From contig CANRWA010000031.1 of assembly GCA_947643415.1 (NCBI GenBank), positions 1 to 41,883 of the forward strand: a DNA stretch of 41,883 nucleotides. The letters run 5' to 3'. The stretch is from an uncultured Clostridia bacterium (lineage in GTDB: Bacteria > Bacillota > Clostridia > Lachnospirales > Lachnospiraceae). Position 1 is the stretch's first letter. Every line of letters starts with the position of its first letter. A program made the translations under genes and the position numbers. This document shows positions 26,218 through 34,883 of the stretch, piece after piece. The notes under the pieces are model-generated. The model ran no database searches and was not told the origin of the DNA. It was given only the letters and a program-made list of their open reading frames with translations.

Positions 26218-27003
26218 TTATTCTGCCGCGGCTGCAAATTCTGCCAGTTTCGCTTTCTTATCCTGTGATCGCATCAGCGCCTCACCGATCAGTACTGCAT
26301 CAACCCCTGTCTCCCTGAGATGATCCATATCTCCCGGACTACTGACGCCACTCTCAGCCACAAACAATATATTCTCCGGAACCAGCTCCCGGAGTTCCCG
26401 GCTCCTTCCTACATCCACAGAAAAATCTTTTAGGTTCCGGTTATTGACACCAATGATCCGCGCCCCTGTATCCAATGCCATCTGCACCTCATCTTCATCG
26501 TGTGTCTCCACCAGTGCAGACAGCCCCAGTTCATCACATATGCCAAGATATTCTCTGACCTGTTCTCTACTCAGTATGGAGCAGATGAGAAGAACAGCAG
26601 AAGCGCCCAGCAGCTTCGCCTCATAGATCATATACTCATCCACCGTGAAATCCTTTCGCAGGCAGGGCACGGATACATTCTCTGCGATCTCTGCCAGGTA
26701 TCTGTCACTGCCAAGGAACCATTTCGGTTCTGTCAGTACTGAAATGGCGTCTGCTCCTGCCGTCTCATATTCTTTCGCAATCTGCAGATAAGGAAAATCC
26801 TCTGCAATGATCCCTTTGGAAGGGGATGCTTTCTTGCATTCGCAGATAAAAGAAATCCCTTCCTTTCTTAGTGCCTCTTCAAAGGAAAATTTCCCCTTTG
26901 GCAGCGACATCGCCCGCTGCCGGATCACCTCTGGCGGCACTTTCTTCTTTGCTTCTTCTGTCCGCACTGCTGCATAACCGGCAAGCTCATCCAGTATTGT
27001 CAT
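26218..27003 (-). CDS. trpC: Indole-3-glycerol phosphate synthase
   Basis: This 261-residue single-domain TrpC closes the indole ring from the CdRP intermediate. Signatures are [50 protein letters not shown] and [12 protein letters not shown]. It is not fused to TrpF. The start overlaps the trpD stop as ATGA, indicating coupled translation. Confidence 0.96.
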   Translation of the reverse strand: MTILDELAGYAAVRTEEAKKKVPPEVIRQRAMSLPKGKFSFEEALRKEGISFICECKKASPSKGIIAEDFPYLQIAKEYETAGADAISVLTEPKWFLGSDRYLAEIAENVSVPCLRKDFTVDEYMIYEAKLLGASAVLLICSILSREQVREYLGICDELGLSALVETHDEDEVQMALDTGARIIGVNNRNLKDFSVDVGRSRELRELVPENILFVAESGVSSPGDMDHLRETGVDAVLIGEALMRSQDKKAKLAEFAAAAE

Positions 27004-28034
27004 TCTTCCACCTCCGGACGGTTGCTGACAGTGATCATTTTCTCAAGTGTCTCGTATGCTCTGCCAGAATCAATGATTTCTGCTGCAAGACGTATCCCCT
27101 CTTTCATATTCTCCGCCTTGCCGCCGATGTAGAGTGCTGCCCCTGCATTCATCAGGACAGCATTGCGTCTGTGCCCTTTCTCCCCCTTCAGTATACCACG
27201 GGTAATCTCTGCATTTTCCTCTGGCGTGCCGCCCAAAAGATCCTCTCTTGTACAGCGCTCAAACCCAAAATCTTCTGGCTTTATGGTATATGAACGAAAC
27301 CAGCCATCCTTAAACTCGCAGACTGTGGTTGGCGCACTCATTGAGATCTCATCCAATTTATCCTGACCATACACAACCATCCCGCGGCGGACGCCAAGGT
27401 TGATGAGAACCTGGGCAAGCGGCTCCACCAGATATTCATCATACACACCGAGAAGCTGCATGGACGGGCTGCCCGGATTCGTAAGGGGACCTAAGATATT
27501 AAAGACAGTGCGGAATCCAAGTTCCCTGCGTATCCCCCCAACATATTTCATAGAAGTATGATACTTCTGCGCAAAGAAAAAGCACATGCCGGCCTCATTT
27601 AACAGTTCCATACACCGCGCCGGGCTCTGCTGGATATTTACCCCAAGAGCTTCCAGACAGTCTGCTGTCCCACACTGCGAAGATGCAGCACGGTTGCCAT
27701 GCTTTGCCACCTTTATGCCACCTGCTGCAGCCACCAGGGCAGAGGTTGTGGAAATATTAAAGCTGTGTGCATTATCCCCTCCCGTGCCAACGATCTCAAA
27801 GATCTCCATTCCGGTATCCACTCTGGTAGCATTATCCCGCATGGCTGCTGCACATCCGGCGATCTCATCGGTTGTCTCAGCCCGTGCACTTTTTGTGGAG
27901 AGGGCTGCCAGAAAAGCGGCATTTTGTGTCGGTGTCGTCTCTCCGCCCATAATCTCATTCATTACGGTATACGCTTCATCATAAGTAAGATCTTCTTTAT
28001 TTACTATTTTTATAATTGCCTCTTTAATCATCAT
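27000..28034 (-). CDS. trpD: Anthranilate phosphoribosyltransferase
   Basis: This 344-residue TrpD transfers the phosphoribosyl group to anthranilate. It has the PRPP-binding [45 protein letters not shown] and a Glu/Asp pair in GQDKLDEIS. It is not fused to TrpG and overlaps trpG by 4 nt (ATGA). Confidence 0.96.
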   Translation of the reverse strand: MMIKEAIIKIVNKEDLTYDEAYTVMNEIMGGETTPTQNAAFLAALSTKSARAETTDEIAGCAAAMRDNATRVDTGMEIFEIVGTGGDNAHSFNISTTSALVAAAGGIKVAKHGNRAASSQCGTADCLEALGVNIQQSPARCMELLNEAGMCFFFAQKYHTSMKYVGGIRRELGFRTVFNILGPLTNPGSPSMQLLGVYDEYLVEPLAQVLINLGVRRGMVVYGQDKLDEISMSAPTTVCEFKDGWFRSYTIKPEDFGFERCTREDLLGGTPEENAEITRGILKGEKGHRRNAVLMNAGAALYIGGKAENMKEGIRLAAEIIDSGRAYETLEKMITVSNRPEVEE

Positions 28035-28603
28035 TCTATCTCCTTTATAAAGTTTCTTAACATTGTTTTCCCATCTGGTGTCATAATTGATTCTGGGTGG
28101 AACTGCACCCCAAAGACAGGATACTCTTTGTGCTGAACCGCCATCACCTCGCCATCTTCCGTAATGGCGGTGACTATCAATTCCTCCGGTATCGTGTCCT
28201 CATCGGCCGCCAGGGAATGATAACGGGCGACCGGGGCAGTCTCCGGACATCCCGTAAACAGCGGACACTCTGCCGAAAAATGGACATCCGACTGTTTTCC
28301 GTGCATCAGTTCCTTTGCATAAGTGACCGTAGCACCAAACGCGTGGCAGATTGCCTGATGCCCAAGACAGACACCCAGAATGGGAATGTCCCGCCCCAAT
28401 GTTTTCGCCACCTGGATGATCACCCCGGCATCCTCCGGCCTTCCCGGTCCGGGGGATAAAATAATCCGGTCTGGTTTCAGTGCTTTGATCTCCTCCACTG
28501 TCATCTCATCATTTCGGATCACCTGGATATCCGGTTCAATCTCACCAATGAGCTGATACAGATTATAGGAAAAACTGTCATAGTTATCTATCAATAAGAT
28601 CAT
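28031..28603 (-). CDS. trpG: Anthranilate synthase glutamine amidotransferase subunit
   Basis: This 190-residue class I glutaminase supplies ammonia to TrpE. The nucleophile Cys lies in GVCLGHQAI, the oxyanion segment is [12 protein letters not shown], and the catalytic His-Glu pair is in QFHPESIMT. It overlaps trpE by 4 nt (ATGA). A second role in folate synthesis (as PabA) is possible, as in other Firmicutes. Confidence 0.95.
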   Translation of the reverse strand: MILLIDNYDSFSYNLYQLIGEIEPDIQVIRNDEMTVEEIKALKPDRIILSPGPGRPEDAGVIIQVAKTLGRDIPILGVCLGHQAICHAFGATVTYAKELMHGKQSDVHFSAECPLFTGCPETAPVARYHSLAADEDTIPEELIVTAITEDGEVMAVQHKEYPVFGVQFHPESIMTPDGKTMLRNFIKEIE

Positions 28604-30066
28604 ACATCTGCCTCCTCTGCAAGCTTCAACGCATTGACTACCGCTTTCGCTTTATTGATACACTCTTCATATTCCTTTTCAGGAACTGAGTCAGCGACGA
28701 TCCCCGCCCCGCTCCTGACAAATACCTTTCCATTTTTCTTATAGGCAATGCGGATCGCGATACAGGTATCCATATTTCCGGTAAAATCAATGTAACCGAT
28801 GGCGCCGCCATAGATCCCGCGTTTGTTATCCTCCAGCGCCCCAATGAGCTGGCAGGCGCGGATCTTTGGTGCGCCAGAAAGAGTTCCGGCAGGCAGGACT
28901 GCTTCTACTGCATCCAGGGCATCGCACTCCTCCCGGATCTCACCCCTTACCGTAGAACCAATATGCATCACATGGGAATATGGTTCGATGGAATGTAACT
29001 TTTCAACCTGGACACTGCCAAATCTGCTGATCTTGCCCAGGTCGTTCCTCCCCAGATCCACCAACATATTGTGTTCGGCAAGTTCCTTTTCGTCTGCCAG
29101 CAGTTCCTCCCTGAGTTTCCTGTCTTCCTCTTCTGTCTTCCCCCGCGGCCTTGTGCCGGCAAGGGGAAATGTATGCAGGACACCGTCCTCCAGTTTTACC
29201 AGTGTCTCCGGTGATGCCCCGGCAACCTCCACATCTGTTCCTGCAAAATAAAACATATAAGGCGAAGGATTGATCGTCCTCAAAATCCGGTATGTGTTCA
29301 GCAGGCTGCCTTCAAAAGGAGCTGACAGCCGGTTAGAAAGTACGATCTGGAATATGTCGCCTTCCCTTATATAATTCTTCGCCTTCTCAACCATGTCACA
29401 ATATGCCTCTTTGTCAAATAACGGCGTAACCTCCCCCAGCAGATGCCCGCTGCCCTCATGTTCCTGTTTTCCAGTCCGCAGCAGTTCACTGAGTTCCTTT
29501 AATTCTTCCACGGCCTTTTTATATCCGGCTTCCGGATCATCCAGCGGCATATTGACAATGAGAACAATCTTCTGCCGAAAATTATCAAAGGCGATTACCT
29601 TATCAAAAAGCATCAGATCCACATCCTTGAATGCTTCGGTATCCTCTACCTCTGTCCTCACAGCCGGCTCACTATAGCCAAGGTAATCATAAGAAAAATA
29701 ACCAACCAGCCCCCCAGTAAATGAAGGAAGATAGTCAAATCGCGGGCTCTTGTAGCCTGATAGAATCTGACGTAAGAATGCCGAAGGATCTTCTGTATCA
29801 AATTTCTTGTCCCCTGCTTTCATCACCCCATTGATACAGGTGATCTCAAGCTTCGGATTAAACCCAAGGAAAGTATAACGCCCCCACTTCTCATCCTGCC
29901 ATGCCGATTCAAGCATGTAACAATGTGTCGATTTATTTTTCAGTATCTTCATCGCCCCTATAGGGGTACAGATATCTGAGAGTATCTCACAGCTTACAGG
30001 AAGAACATTGTAGTTCCCCGTCGCTGCGATCTTCTTGATCTCCTGTAATTCTGGTCTGATTTCCAT
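28600..30066 (-). CDS. trpE: Anthranilate synthase component I
   Basis: TrpE converts chorismate to anthranilate with TrpG. The sequence has CYMLESAWQDEKWGRYTFLGF (tryptophan feedback region), FDYLPSFTGGLVGYFSYD, and the chorismate-binding core ASPETLVKLEDG, PLAGTRPRG, LVDLGRNDLG, GTLSGAPKIRA and RSGAGIVADS. I start at 30066 (MEIRPE) because GGAGGG precedes it; another ATG lies at 30078. It is the first gene of the operon, under T-box control. Confidence 0.96.
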   Translation of the reverse strand: MEIRPELQEIKKIAATGNYNVLPVSCEILSDICTPIGAMKILKNKSTHCYMLESAWQDEKWGRYTFLGFNPKLEITCINGVMKAGDKKFDTEDPSAFLRQILSGYKSPRFDYLPSFTGGLVGYFSYDYLGYSEPAVRTEVEDTEAFKDVDLMLFDKVIAFDNFRQKIVLIVNMPLDDPEAGYKKAVEELKELSELLRTGKQEHEGSGHLLGEVTPLFDKEAYCDMVEKAKNYIREGDIFQIVLSNRLSAPFEGSLLNTYRILRTINPSPYMFYFAGTDVEVAGASPETLVKLEDGVLHTFPLAGTRPRGKTEEEDRKLREELLADEKELAEHNMLVDLGRNDLGKISRFGSVQVEKLHSIEPYSHVMHIGSTVRGEIREECDALDAVEAVLPAGTLSGAPKIRACQLIGALEDNKRGIYGGAIGYIDFTGNMDTCIAIRIAYKKNGKVFVRSGAGIVADSVPEKEYEECINKAKAVVNALKLAEEADV

Positions 30067-30137
30067 AATGCCCTCCATTCTTGTTCTCTCTTTGGCAGGC
30101 AGCCTATCCGCACAGTGGGAAAACTTCTCTCCAAAAC

Positions 30138-30176
30138 AAAAAAGTCCCTGACAGAAATATACTTTCTGTCAAGGAC
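30138..30176 (-). terminator. T-box regulated terminator before trpE
   Basis: In minus-strand reading, GTCCTTGACAGAAA (30176-30163) pairs with TTTCTGTCAGGGAC (30157-30144) with one G-U, followed by TTTTTT (30143-30138). It lies just after the T-box sequence and competes with the antiterminator. Confidence 0.92.
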
Positions 30177-30433
30177 GAATAATCAATATATCCGCGGTGC
30201 CACCTTGATTCACAGGAATAACCTGTGCGCTTAGCAGGATACCAGCATATCCCCGGCAACTGACGTATGCCCCCACGTTGCAGAATACTCTGTGATAAAC
30301 ACGCTTTCACATTTGACTGCACCCTCCGCGGTCCATTTGACAACTTGTTTCTCACCCGGTTCTCAGCATCCCGGACTCTCTGTAAAGGCATCATTGCCGT
30401 TATCTCCGCTTCAACGGTTTGAAATATTTATCT
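30138..30433 (-). promoter_or_regulatory. Tryptophan T-box riboswitch leader of the trp operon
   Basis: The minus strand shows stem I elements (AGAGAGTCCGGGATGCTGAG near 30379-30360), a specifier bulge with UGG (30335-30333, Trp codon) and the conserved T-box AAGGTGGCACCGCGG (30206-30192), followed by the terminator. Uncharged tRNA-Trp should pair with UGG and the T-box and allow read-through into trpE. Confidence 0.93.
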
Positions 30434-30439
30434 TCTAAA

Positions 30440-30468
30440 ACAATATCACGTTCTCTTTCAAATGTCAA
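30440..30468 (-). promoter_or_regulatory. trp operon promoter
   Basis: A perfect -35 TTGACA (30468-30463) and -10 TATTGT (30445-30440) are 17 nt apart, giving a start near 30433 at the beginning of the T-box leader. Confidence 0.8.
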
Positions 30469-30509
30469 CAGGAAAATTCAGGATTTATTTAGCCCCCATT
30501 ATAAATTTG

Positions 30510-31553
30510 TTATTTATTTTCACTTTCTATTATCTGATTAATTATTTCAACGCATCCATACGCATAACAGCTATTTCCTGTTTCTCTTGCTAACATAATT
30601 GAATCAGCATTTTGTCGTACAGCTAAAGCAACATCTGACAATTCTGCTCGATTAACAATTCCTGATTCTGCATATCTTTCAAAAAACTCAGTTGCAATAA
30701 TAAGAATTTTTTTCTTGGATTTACATATATTTGCCAATTCCATCTGTATCTTAGGTAATTTATAAGGAGCTATACACAAAAGAAGATCTCCTCTTGCAAT
30801 CATTATTCCATCTGAATTATCAAGCAATTCATCAATATTTCTCAGTCCAAGTTTACTTTCAATCTTACAAATAATCTTAATTTTATTATTATTCCAGATT
30901 TTAAAAAATTCTTTACGTACCATCTCTATCTGTTCTTTATTTGATGCAAATGAAATTGCCACTTTATCTGGACACATTCCTTCGTCCTTCATCTTACGAA
31001 AATATTCTATATCAATTTCATCTATAGGACTAAATACAATATCACTATCCGGAAAACAACTTGAAGAACCAGTCTTTACCCATTTATCTGCTTTTACACA
31101 TTTTGCTAAAATACTATTTTCACAAATTGATTCTACTATAAATACCACATGACCGTCTCTAAAAATGACTCTATCCCCTGCTTTTATACCAGATATCATA
31201 TTCTTAAATACAGGCAATGGAATATTGACATAATTGTTTATATTCTCAACTTGCTCATCTCTATCATATATGTATGCATACTCATTGACTGTATATGTAT
31301 ACTCATCCATCCCATCTATTCTCGGTCTTGAAGATGGCAAATCTAGCAAAACCTCTATTTTTTCATTCATTCTTTCAGCACCATTAAGCGCATTTCGATA
31401 GTATCCTACAAAATCACGAGTTCTCAGTCCCATATGAATTCTAAATTGTTTTACGCCTCTTTTTATCATTTCTTCTACTTGTTCTACTGTCTGTAATGTT
31501 GGTCCCATAGTAGCTAATATTTTTGTTGTTCCCATCTTCCTTTTACTCTCCAT
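30510..31553 (-). CDS. Divergent pyruvate-kinase-like protein lacking the C-terminal domain
   Basis: This 347-residue protein matches the pyruvate kinase A and B domains: TTKILATMGPTLQTVEQVEEM at the start, LLDLPSSRPRI, a B-domain segment GIKAGDRVIFRDGHVVFIV, then CKIESKLGLRNIDE, DGIMIARGDLL, ATEFFERYAESG and IMLARETGNS. The usual NFSHG is IHMG here, and the allosteric C-domain is absent. The catalytic Lys and metal-binding Glu of KIE are kept, as is the Asp of ARGDL. It is probably not the glycolytic enzyme. It starts 5 nt after a lipoprotein-like ORF, so it belongs to the toxin-locus transcript. Its role is unknown. Confidence 0.75.
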   Translation of the reverse strand: MESKRKMGTTKILATMGPTLQTVEQVEEMIKRGVKQFRIHMGLRTRDFVGYYRNALNGAERMNEKIEVLLDLPSSRPRIDGMDEYTYTVNEYAYIYDRDEQVENINNYVNIPLPVFKNMISGIKAGDRVIFRDGHVVFIVESICENSILAKCVKADKWVKTGSSSCFPDSDIVFSPIDEIDIEYFRKMKDEGMCPDKVAISFASNKEQIEMVRKEFFKIWNNNKIKIICKIESKLGLRNIDELLDNSDGIMIARGDLLLCIAPYKLPKIQMELANICKSKKKILIIATEFFERYAESGIVNRAELSDVALAVRQNADSIMLARETGNSCYAYGCVEIINQIIESENK

Positions 31554-31560
31554 TTCTAAT

Positions 31561-32709
31561 CTATTTGTCTTCTATCTCTGTCACTTCATCTGCAATTTTG
31601 TATAAATTTTTCCCATCGGAATCCATCTTATATAAGGCGCATGAATACCAATCCCAGTCACTATTATCCCAGTCACGGTCTTCTAAAGCTTCGTACGGTA
31701 TTACAGTATCTTCAAACAAGTCCCTATCATAACCCTGGACATAAACTGACTGGTCTGTGGCATCCACTTTCATCGCTTTAACCTGGTTGATAATAGAATT
31801 ATTTTCCGTCATCTTTTTATCAACCCTGTGTACATAAAATTTTTCATCAATATAATAAATATATTTTTCATTATAGCTGTAATCAATTTTCTTATTTTTA
31901 TTATCTATAATCTGGATAGGACCTCCTGAAAGCGGAATCAAATAATCCCCACAATAAATATAATCTTTATCAAGCTGAATTTTTACTTTATCCTTAATTC
32001 TCCGTTTCTTTTGCCGAAATGAGAAAAACTTTAATTCTGTATTCGTTTCCATATCATAGGAATATAGGTTAATTTTCCCCCTGTTTTCTTCCCCATAGAA
32101 AATTTTGCCATCTGCAAAAACAAGATATGGCTTATTTTCAATAATTTTATTTGGTATTTTTACTTCTTTTACATCCGCCAAATTACTAAGTGGCGCCTTT
32201 GCCATTACTTTTACATCCTCTTCATTTTTTTGTATTCTATTTCCAGTCCCCTCTTCAATGCTGTATCCTGGGTAATAGAATACACAGTTATCATATAACC
32301 AAAACGGAGAACCTATCATTAAGGGAATTTCACCACAATACCACGAATCCCCGCTGCATACTGCATCCATTTCCTTTTCTACGTTAATCCTGCTCAACTG
32401 ATCGTCCCCATCATAATAAGAAACATAATATCCATCCTTGTATTTCAGAAAAATATCCATATCTCCATCAACATTAAATTTGCCAATCACTTTCCCTTCA
32501 TCCTGATAAATAATATAAGCATCTTGTTTTCCTGGCTTATGACGCAGATAATAATAGTGTCCATCCAGTATCTGCGAATAATTAGATGTGAATGGATTTC
32601 CTGAGCTTAAATAATCAGCACATACTCCAATATTGTCCAAATCTATATCTTCCCAGTATAATGTCCTAAGCTCTTTTACTGCAAAGATTAATGTTATAGA
32701 TCTTCCCAA
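31561..32709 (-). CDS. 5'-truncated lipoprotein paralogue (possibly non-functional)
   Basis: This ORF of 382 codons aligns along its length with the 406- and 429-residue lipoproteins upstream (ILDGHYYYLR, LDKDYIYCGDYLIPLSGG, NEKYIYYIDEKFYVHRVDK). It lacks the signal peptide, the lipobox and about 45 further N-terminal residues. Its only in-frame start is a TTG inside the end of the preceding gene (overlap 16 nt), with no good ribosome site. It therefore looks like a recombination product in which the 5' part was deleted and the remainder joined to its neighbour. If translated, it would stay in the cytoplasm, unlike its paralogues. Confidence 0.6.
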   Translation of the reverse strand: MGRSITLIFAVKELRTLYWEDIDLDNIGVCADYLSSGNPFTSNYSQILDGHYYYLRHKPGKQDAYIIYQDEGKVIGKFNVDGDMDIFLKYKDGYYVSYYDGDDQLSRINVEKEMDAVCSGDSWYCGEIPLMIGSPFWLYDNCVFYYPGYSIEEGTGNRIQKNEEDVKVMAKAPLSNLADVKEVKIPNKIIENKPYLVFADGKIFYGEENRGKINLYSYDMETNTELKFFSFRQKKRRIKDKVKIQLDKDYIYCGDYLIPLSGGPIQIIDNKNKKIDYSYNEKYIYYIDEKFYVHRVDKKMTENNSIINQVKAMKVDATDQSVYVQGYDRDLFEDTVIPYEALEDRDWDNSDWDWYSCALYKMDSDGKNLYKIADEVTEIEDK

Positions 32710-33914
32710 AATGTATTCTCACGACATAATCTCTTGCGATCCCCACCATTTAAATCCATGGAGAATAAGTTTTTAGAAGAATAACTTGCTGCTATTTCAC
32801 TCGAATCATCATTCATTTCCTCTATAGCCTTATTACAGCCTCGCACATAAATTCTATCTTCAACACATTCCACATTTTCAACTTTCATTTCTCCACAAAT
32901 CAAAACATCACTATAAGTGTCTTTTTTTATCCGATGAAGATAATTATTCTTATCTATATAAAATATATACTCGTTATTGTATGATAATGGTACTCCATCA
33001 GCCCTGTCCTTCAACACCCTCATCATCTTACCACCTTCACGCGGAATAATATAATCCTGACAATAAATATATTCATTATCGATTTGTAACATAATTTCAT
33101 TTTTTTCTAATCCATCTTTCAGCTCGTAGCAAAATATTTCCATCTCCTTGTTACTTTCTAAATCAAAAGAAAACAGTGTTACCTTTTTTTCATCCTGTCT
33201 GCCATAATACATTTTTCCATCAATAAACGTTATCCATGGTTTTGGAAATACATTCTCAATTTTGCAGGATAACGGAAAATGCTCTTTCTCGAGTTCCCCA
33301 TTTAAATTCAATCTTGCCAGCCTGCCGGTAAAACTGTTTGGTACCAGAGTGCTCCAATCCTCATAATAAAGAAAACCTTTATAAATAATTGGAGAATCCC
33401 TTTTAATCAAAGGAATGTCTTTTGACATATCTTTTAACACAGTCACTTTTCCTGTTTCTTGATTAATACAGGCAAGATTGTTTAATGTCTTTTCTTCTTC
33501 AGTATTCTCCAAAAGGGCATAAAACAAATCTCCGTATTTCAAAAAACCACTAACACGGGCATCTTTTACCATAAACCGAGTAACAACCACATTATTATCT
33601 TTGTAAACAATATGATTACCTAAATTATCTGAACGCATATAATAATAATGACCGTCCAAAACCTGTGAATAATCAGATGAGAAATACATTTCTGTCAATT
33701 TCTGTCCTGAATTTCCAACATCTATTTCTCCCAGCCTTAATTGGTGTTTGATTCCTAATTCATCTGACACTTCTGGATACTTCTTTCCTTCATTTATATC
33801 TTTTTCTGTTAAAGAATAAATATCTTCTCTCCCTCTAATTTGTTCCTCTTTTCTTTCAACAGAACAAGCACTTAAAATACTACATATACACAGGACATAA
33901 ATTATTTTTTTCAT
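32694..33914 (-). CDS. Lipoprotein, paralogue of the protein following the RHS toxin
   Basis: This 406-residue protein has a lipoprotein signal (MKKIIYVLCICSILSAC, lipobox LSAC). Short beta-rich repeats such as DGHYYYMRSDNLGNH, EYIYCQDYIIPREGG and NEYIFYIDKNNYLHRI suggest a beta-propeller-like, DUF5050-type fold. It is about as similar to the 36142 gene as tandem duplicates would be. Given that position, it may be an immunity protein for a related toxin; the sequence does not prove this. Confidence 0.7.
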   Translation of the reverse strand: MKKIIYVLCICSILSACSVERKEEQIRGREDIYSLTEKDINEGKKYPEVSDELGIKHQLRLGEIDVGNSGQKLTEMYFSSDYSQVLDGHYYYMRSDNLGNHIVYKDNNVVVTRFMVKDARVSGFLKYGDLFYALLENTEEEKTLNNLACINQETGKVTVLKDMSKDIPLIKRDSPIIYKGFLYYEDWSTLVPNSFTGRLARLNLNGELEKEHFPLSCKIENVFPKPWITFIDGKMYYGRQDEKKVTLFSFDLESNKEMEIFCYELKDGLEKNEIMLQIDNEYIYCQDYIIPREGGKMMRVLKDRADGVPLSYNNEYIFYIDKNNYLHRIKKDTYSDVLICGEMKVENVECVEDRIYVRGCNKAIEEMNDDSSEIAASYSSKNLFSMDLNGGDRKRLCRENTFWEDL

Positions 33915-33935
33915 AATATAATACCTACCTTCACT

Positions 33936-33973
33936 TAGCTCAACGGTGCCAATTTGAACCCGCCGTGGAGCTA
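33936..33973. repeat. Shortened copy of the 13156-13206 palindromic repeat
   Basis: The first 27 bases match the thiW-thiM hairpin with one change (C to T). The 13 bases of its loop side are then missing and CCGTGGAGCTA follows, so the outer TAGCTC/GAGCTA pairing is kept. It lies just upstream of the 33914 gene. Two copies in unrelated places indicate a dispersed family. Confidence 0.8.
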
Positions 33974-33980
33974 ACTAATC

Positions 33981-34100
33981 TTAAAGCTTTTTTACAATAT
34001 CGTCATCCCATGAAATAAAATAACATTTCTTTGAATCAGAAATATTAAATATTTCAATTCCTTTCTCTAAGCTTGTTCCTTTATACACTATCACAACTAA
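33981..34100 (-). pseudogene. Possible small coding remnant
   Basis: A 39-codon frame (KGIEIFNISDSKKCYFISWD near its end, stop at 33983-33981) reads like the C-terminus of a real protein but has a stop directly upstream and no start context. It lies after the RHS remnant and could be what is left of an immunity gene. It is too short for the usual ORF cut-off. Confidence 0.35.
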
Positions 34101-34148
34101 TCAAGTAATCTGCAGCATTGTGACGAAACATGGATTTTTAGCATTGTC

Positions 34149-34883
34149 CTATGGTTTTCTTTTACATTGGGATGGCAATGTCCATTCCCTTTGGATGATG
34201 GATTGGCTCCTTCCCTTTTCCTGCTTTTTGCTGCTTGATATGTATTTTTTGAAAATTAAAATGTCTTCTCTGGGCTGGGAGATTTTTGCCTCTTTGTCTA
34301 TAGTTTTTTCCTGTCTGACTTGTATCCTACTCAAGTATTTCTTGGAGACCAAAGAATATCTGTATGCTTTTCCCATTCCGGAAATGATTTTTCCTAAGTA
34401 TTTCACACGAAATTTAGTTGAAATCTTTGTACGATTTATTATTCGCAATATACCAATATATATCTTTCTCACTTTTTGCTTTTGATTCATTAATCTTTTG
34501 CATCGCTGGCTCAATAAATTCATAATAATAATCTCTTTTACCCTTTTTATTATACCTCCTGATACTACAATCTCATTATGCCTGCTCGGATCCCATGCAT
34601 TCACTCCATCATTCCTACAATACGCATACGAGTGCAGACTCCCTGGGTCATCATTCTCCCCTGTATAAGTATCCCTCGTTAAAAACCTTCCCATTTTCAT
34701 CTGTGAGCTGCACCACGTTTCCATGGGAACCTGCTGCATCTCTCCCCTTCTCCTTGATATCATATAGTCATGGCAGTATATAAAATCCTGTATCTGTATC
34801 CATATCATAGGTATATTGGGGATAATAGAAAATATAGCTGTTCTTTGCCGTTTCATCTTAATTCCTTCCATAAATCTGCCCAA
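34149..34883 (-). pseudogene. Mosaic remnant of a lipoprotein, an RHS core end and a toxin tip
   Basis: The 244-codon ORF is a patchwork. Codons around 34740-34810 match the lipoprotein motif (FIYCHDYMISRRRGEMQQV). The next segment encodes HGNVVQLTDENG of the RHS core in a different frame, then GRFLTRDTYTGEN and YCRNDGVNAWDPS in frame (about 34580-34698). These are the same motifs as in the intact RHS protein at about 36945-37250. Downstream, another frame at 34560-34414 gives a more protein-like stretch (RYNKKGKRDYYYEFIEPAMQ). It is therefore an orphan RHS tip with deletions and frameshifts, not a functional gene. Confidence 0.8.

Noticed and set aside
34120..34485. Plus-strand hydrophobic ORF of 121 codons
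   Set aside because: It is the antisense shadow of the Lys-rich mosaic RHS remnant; no promoter or ribosome site supports it.
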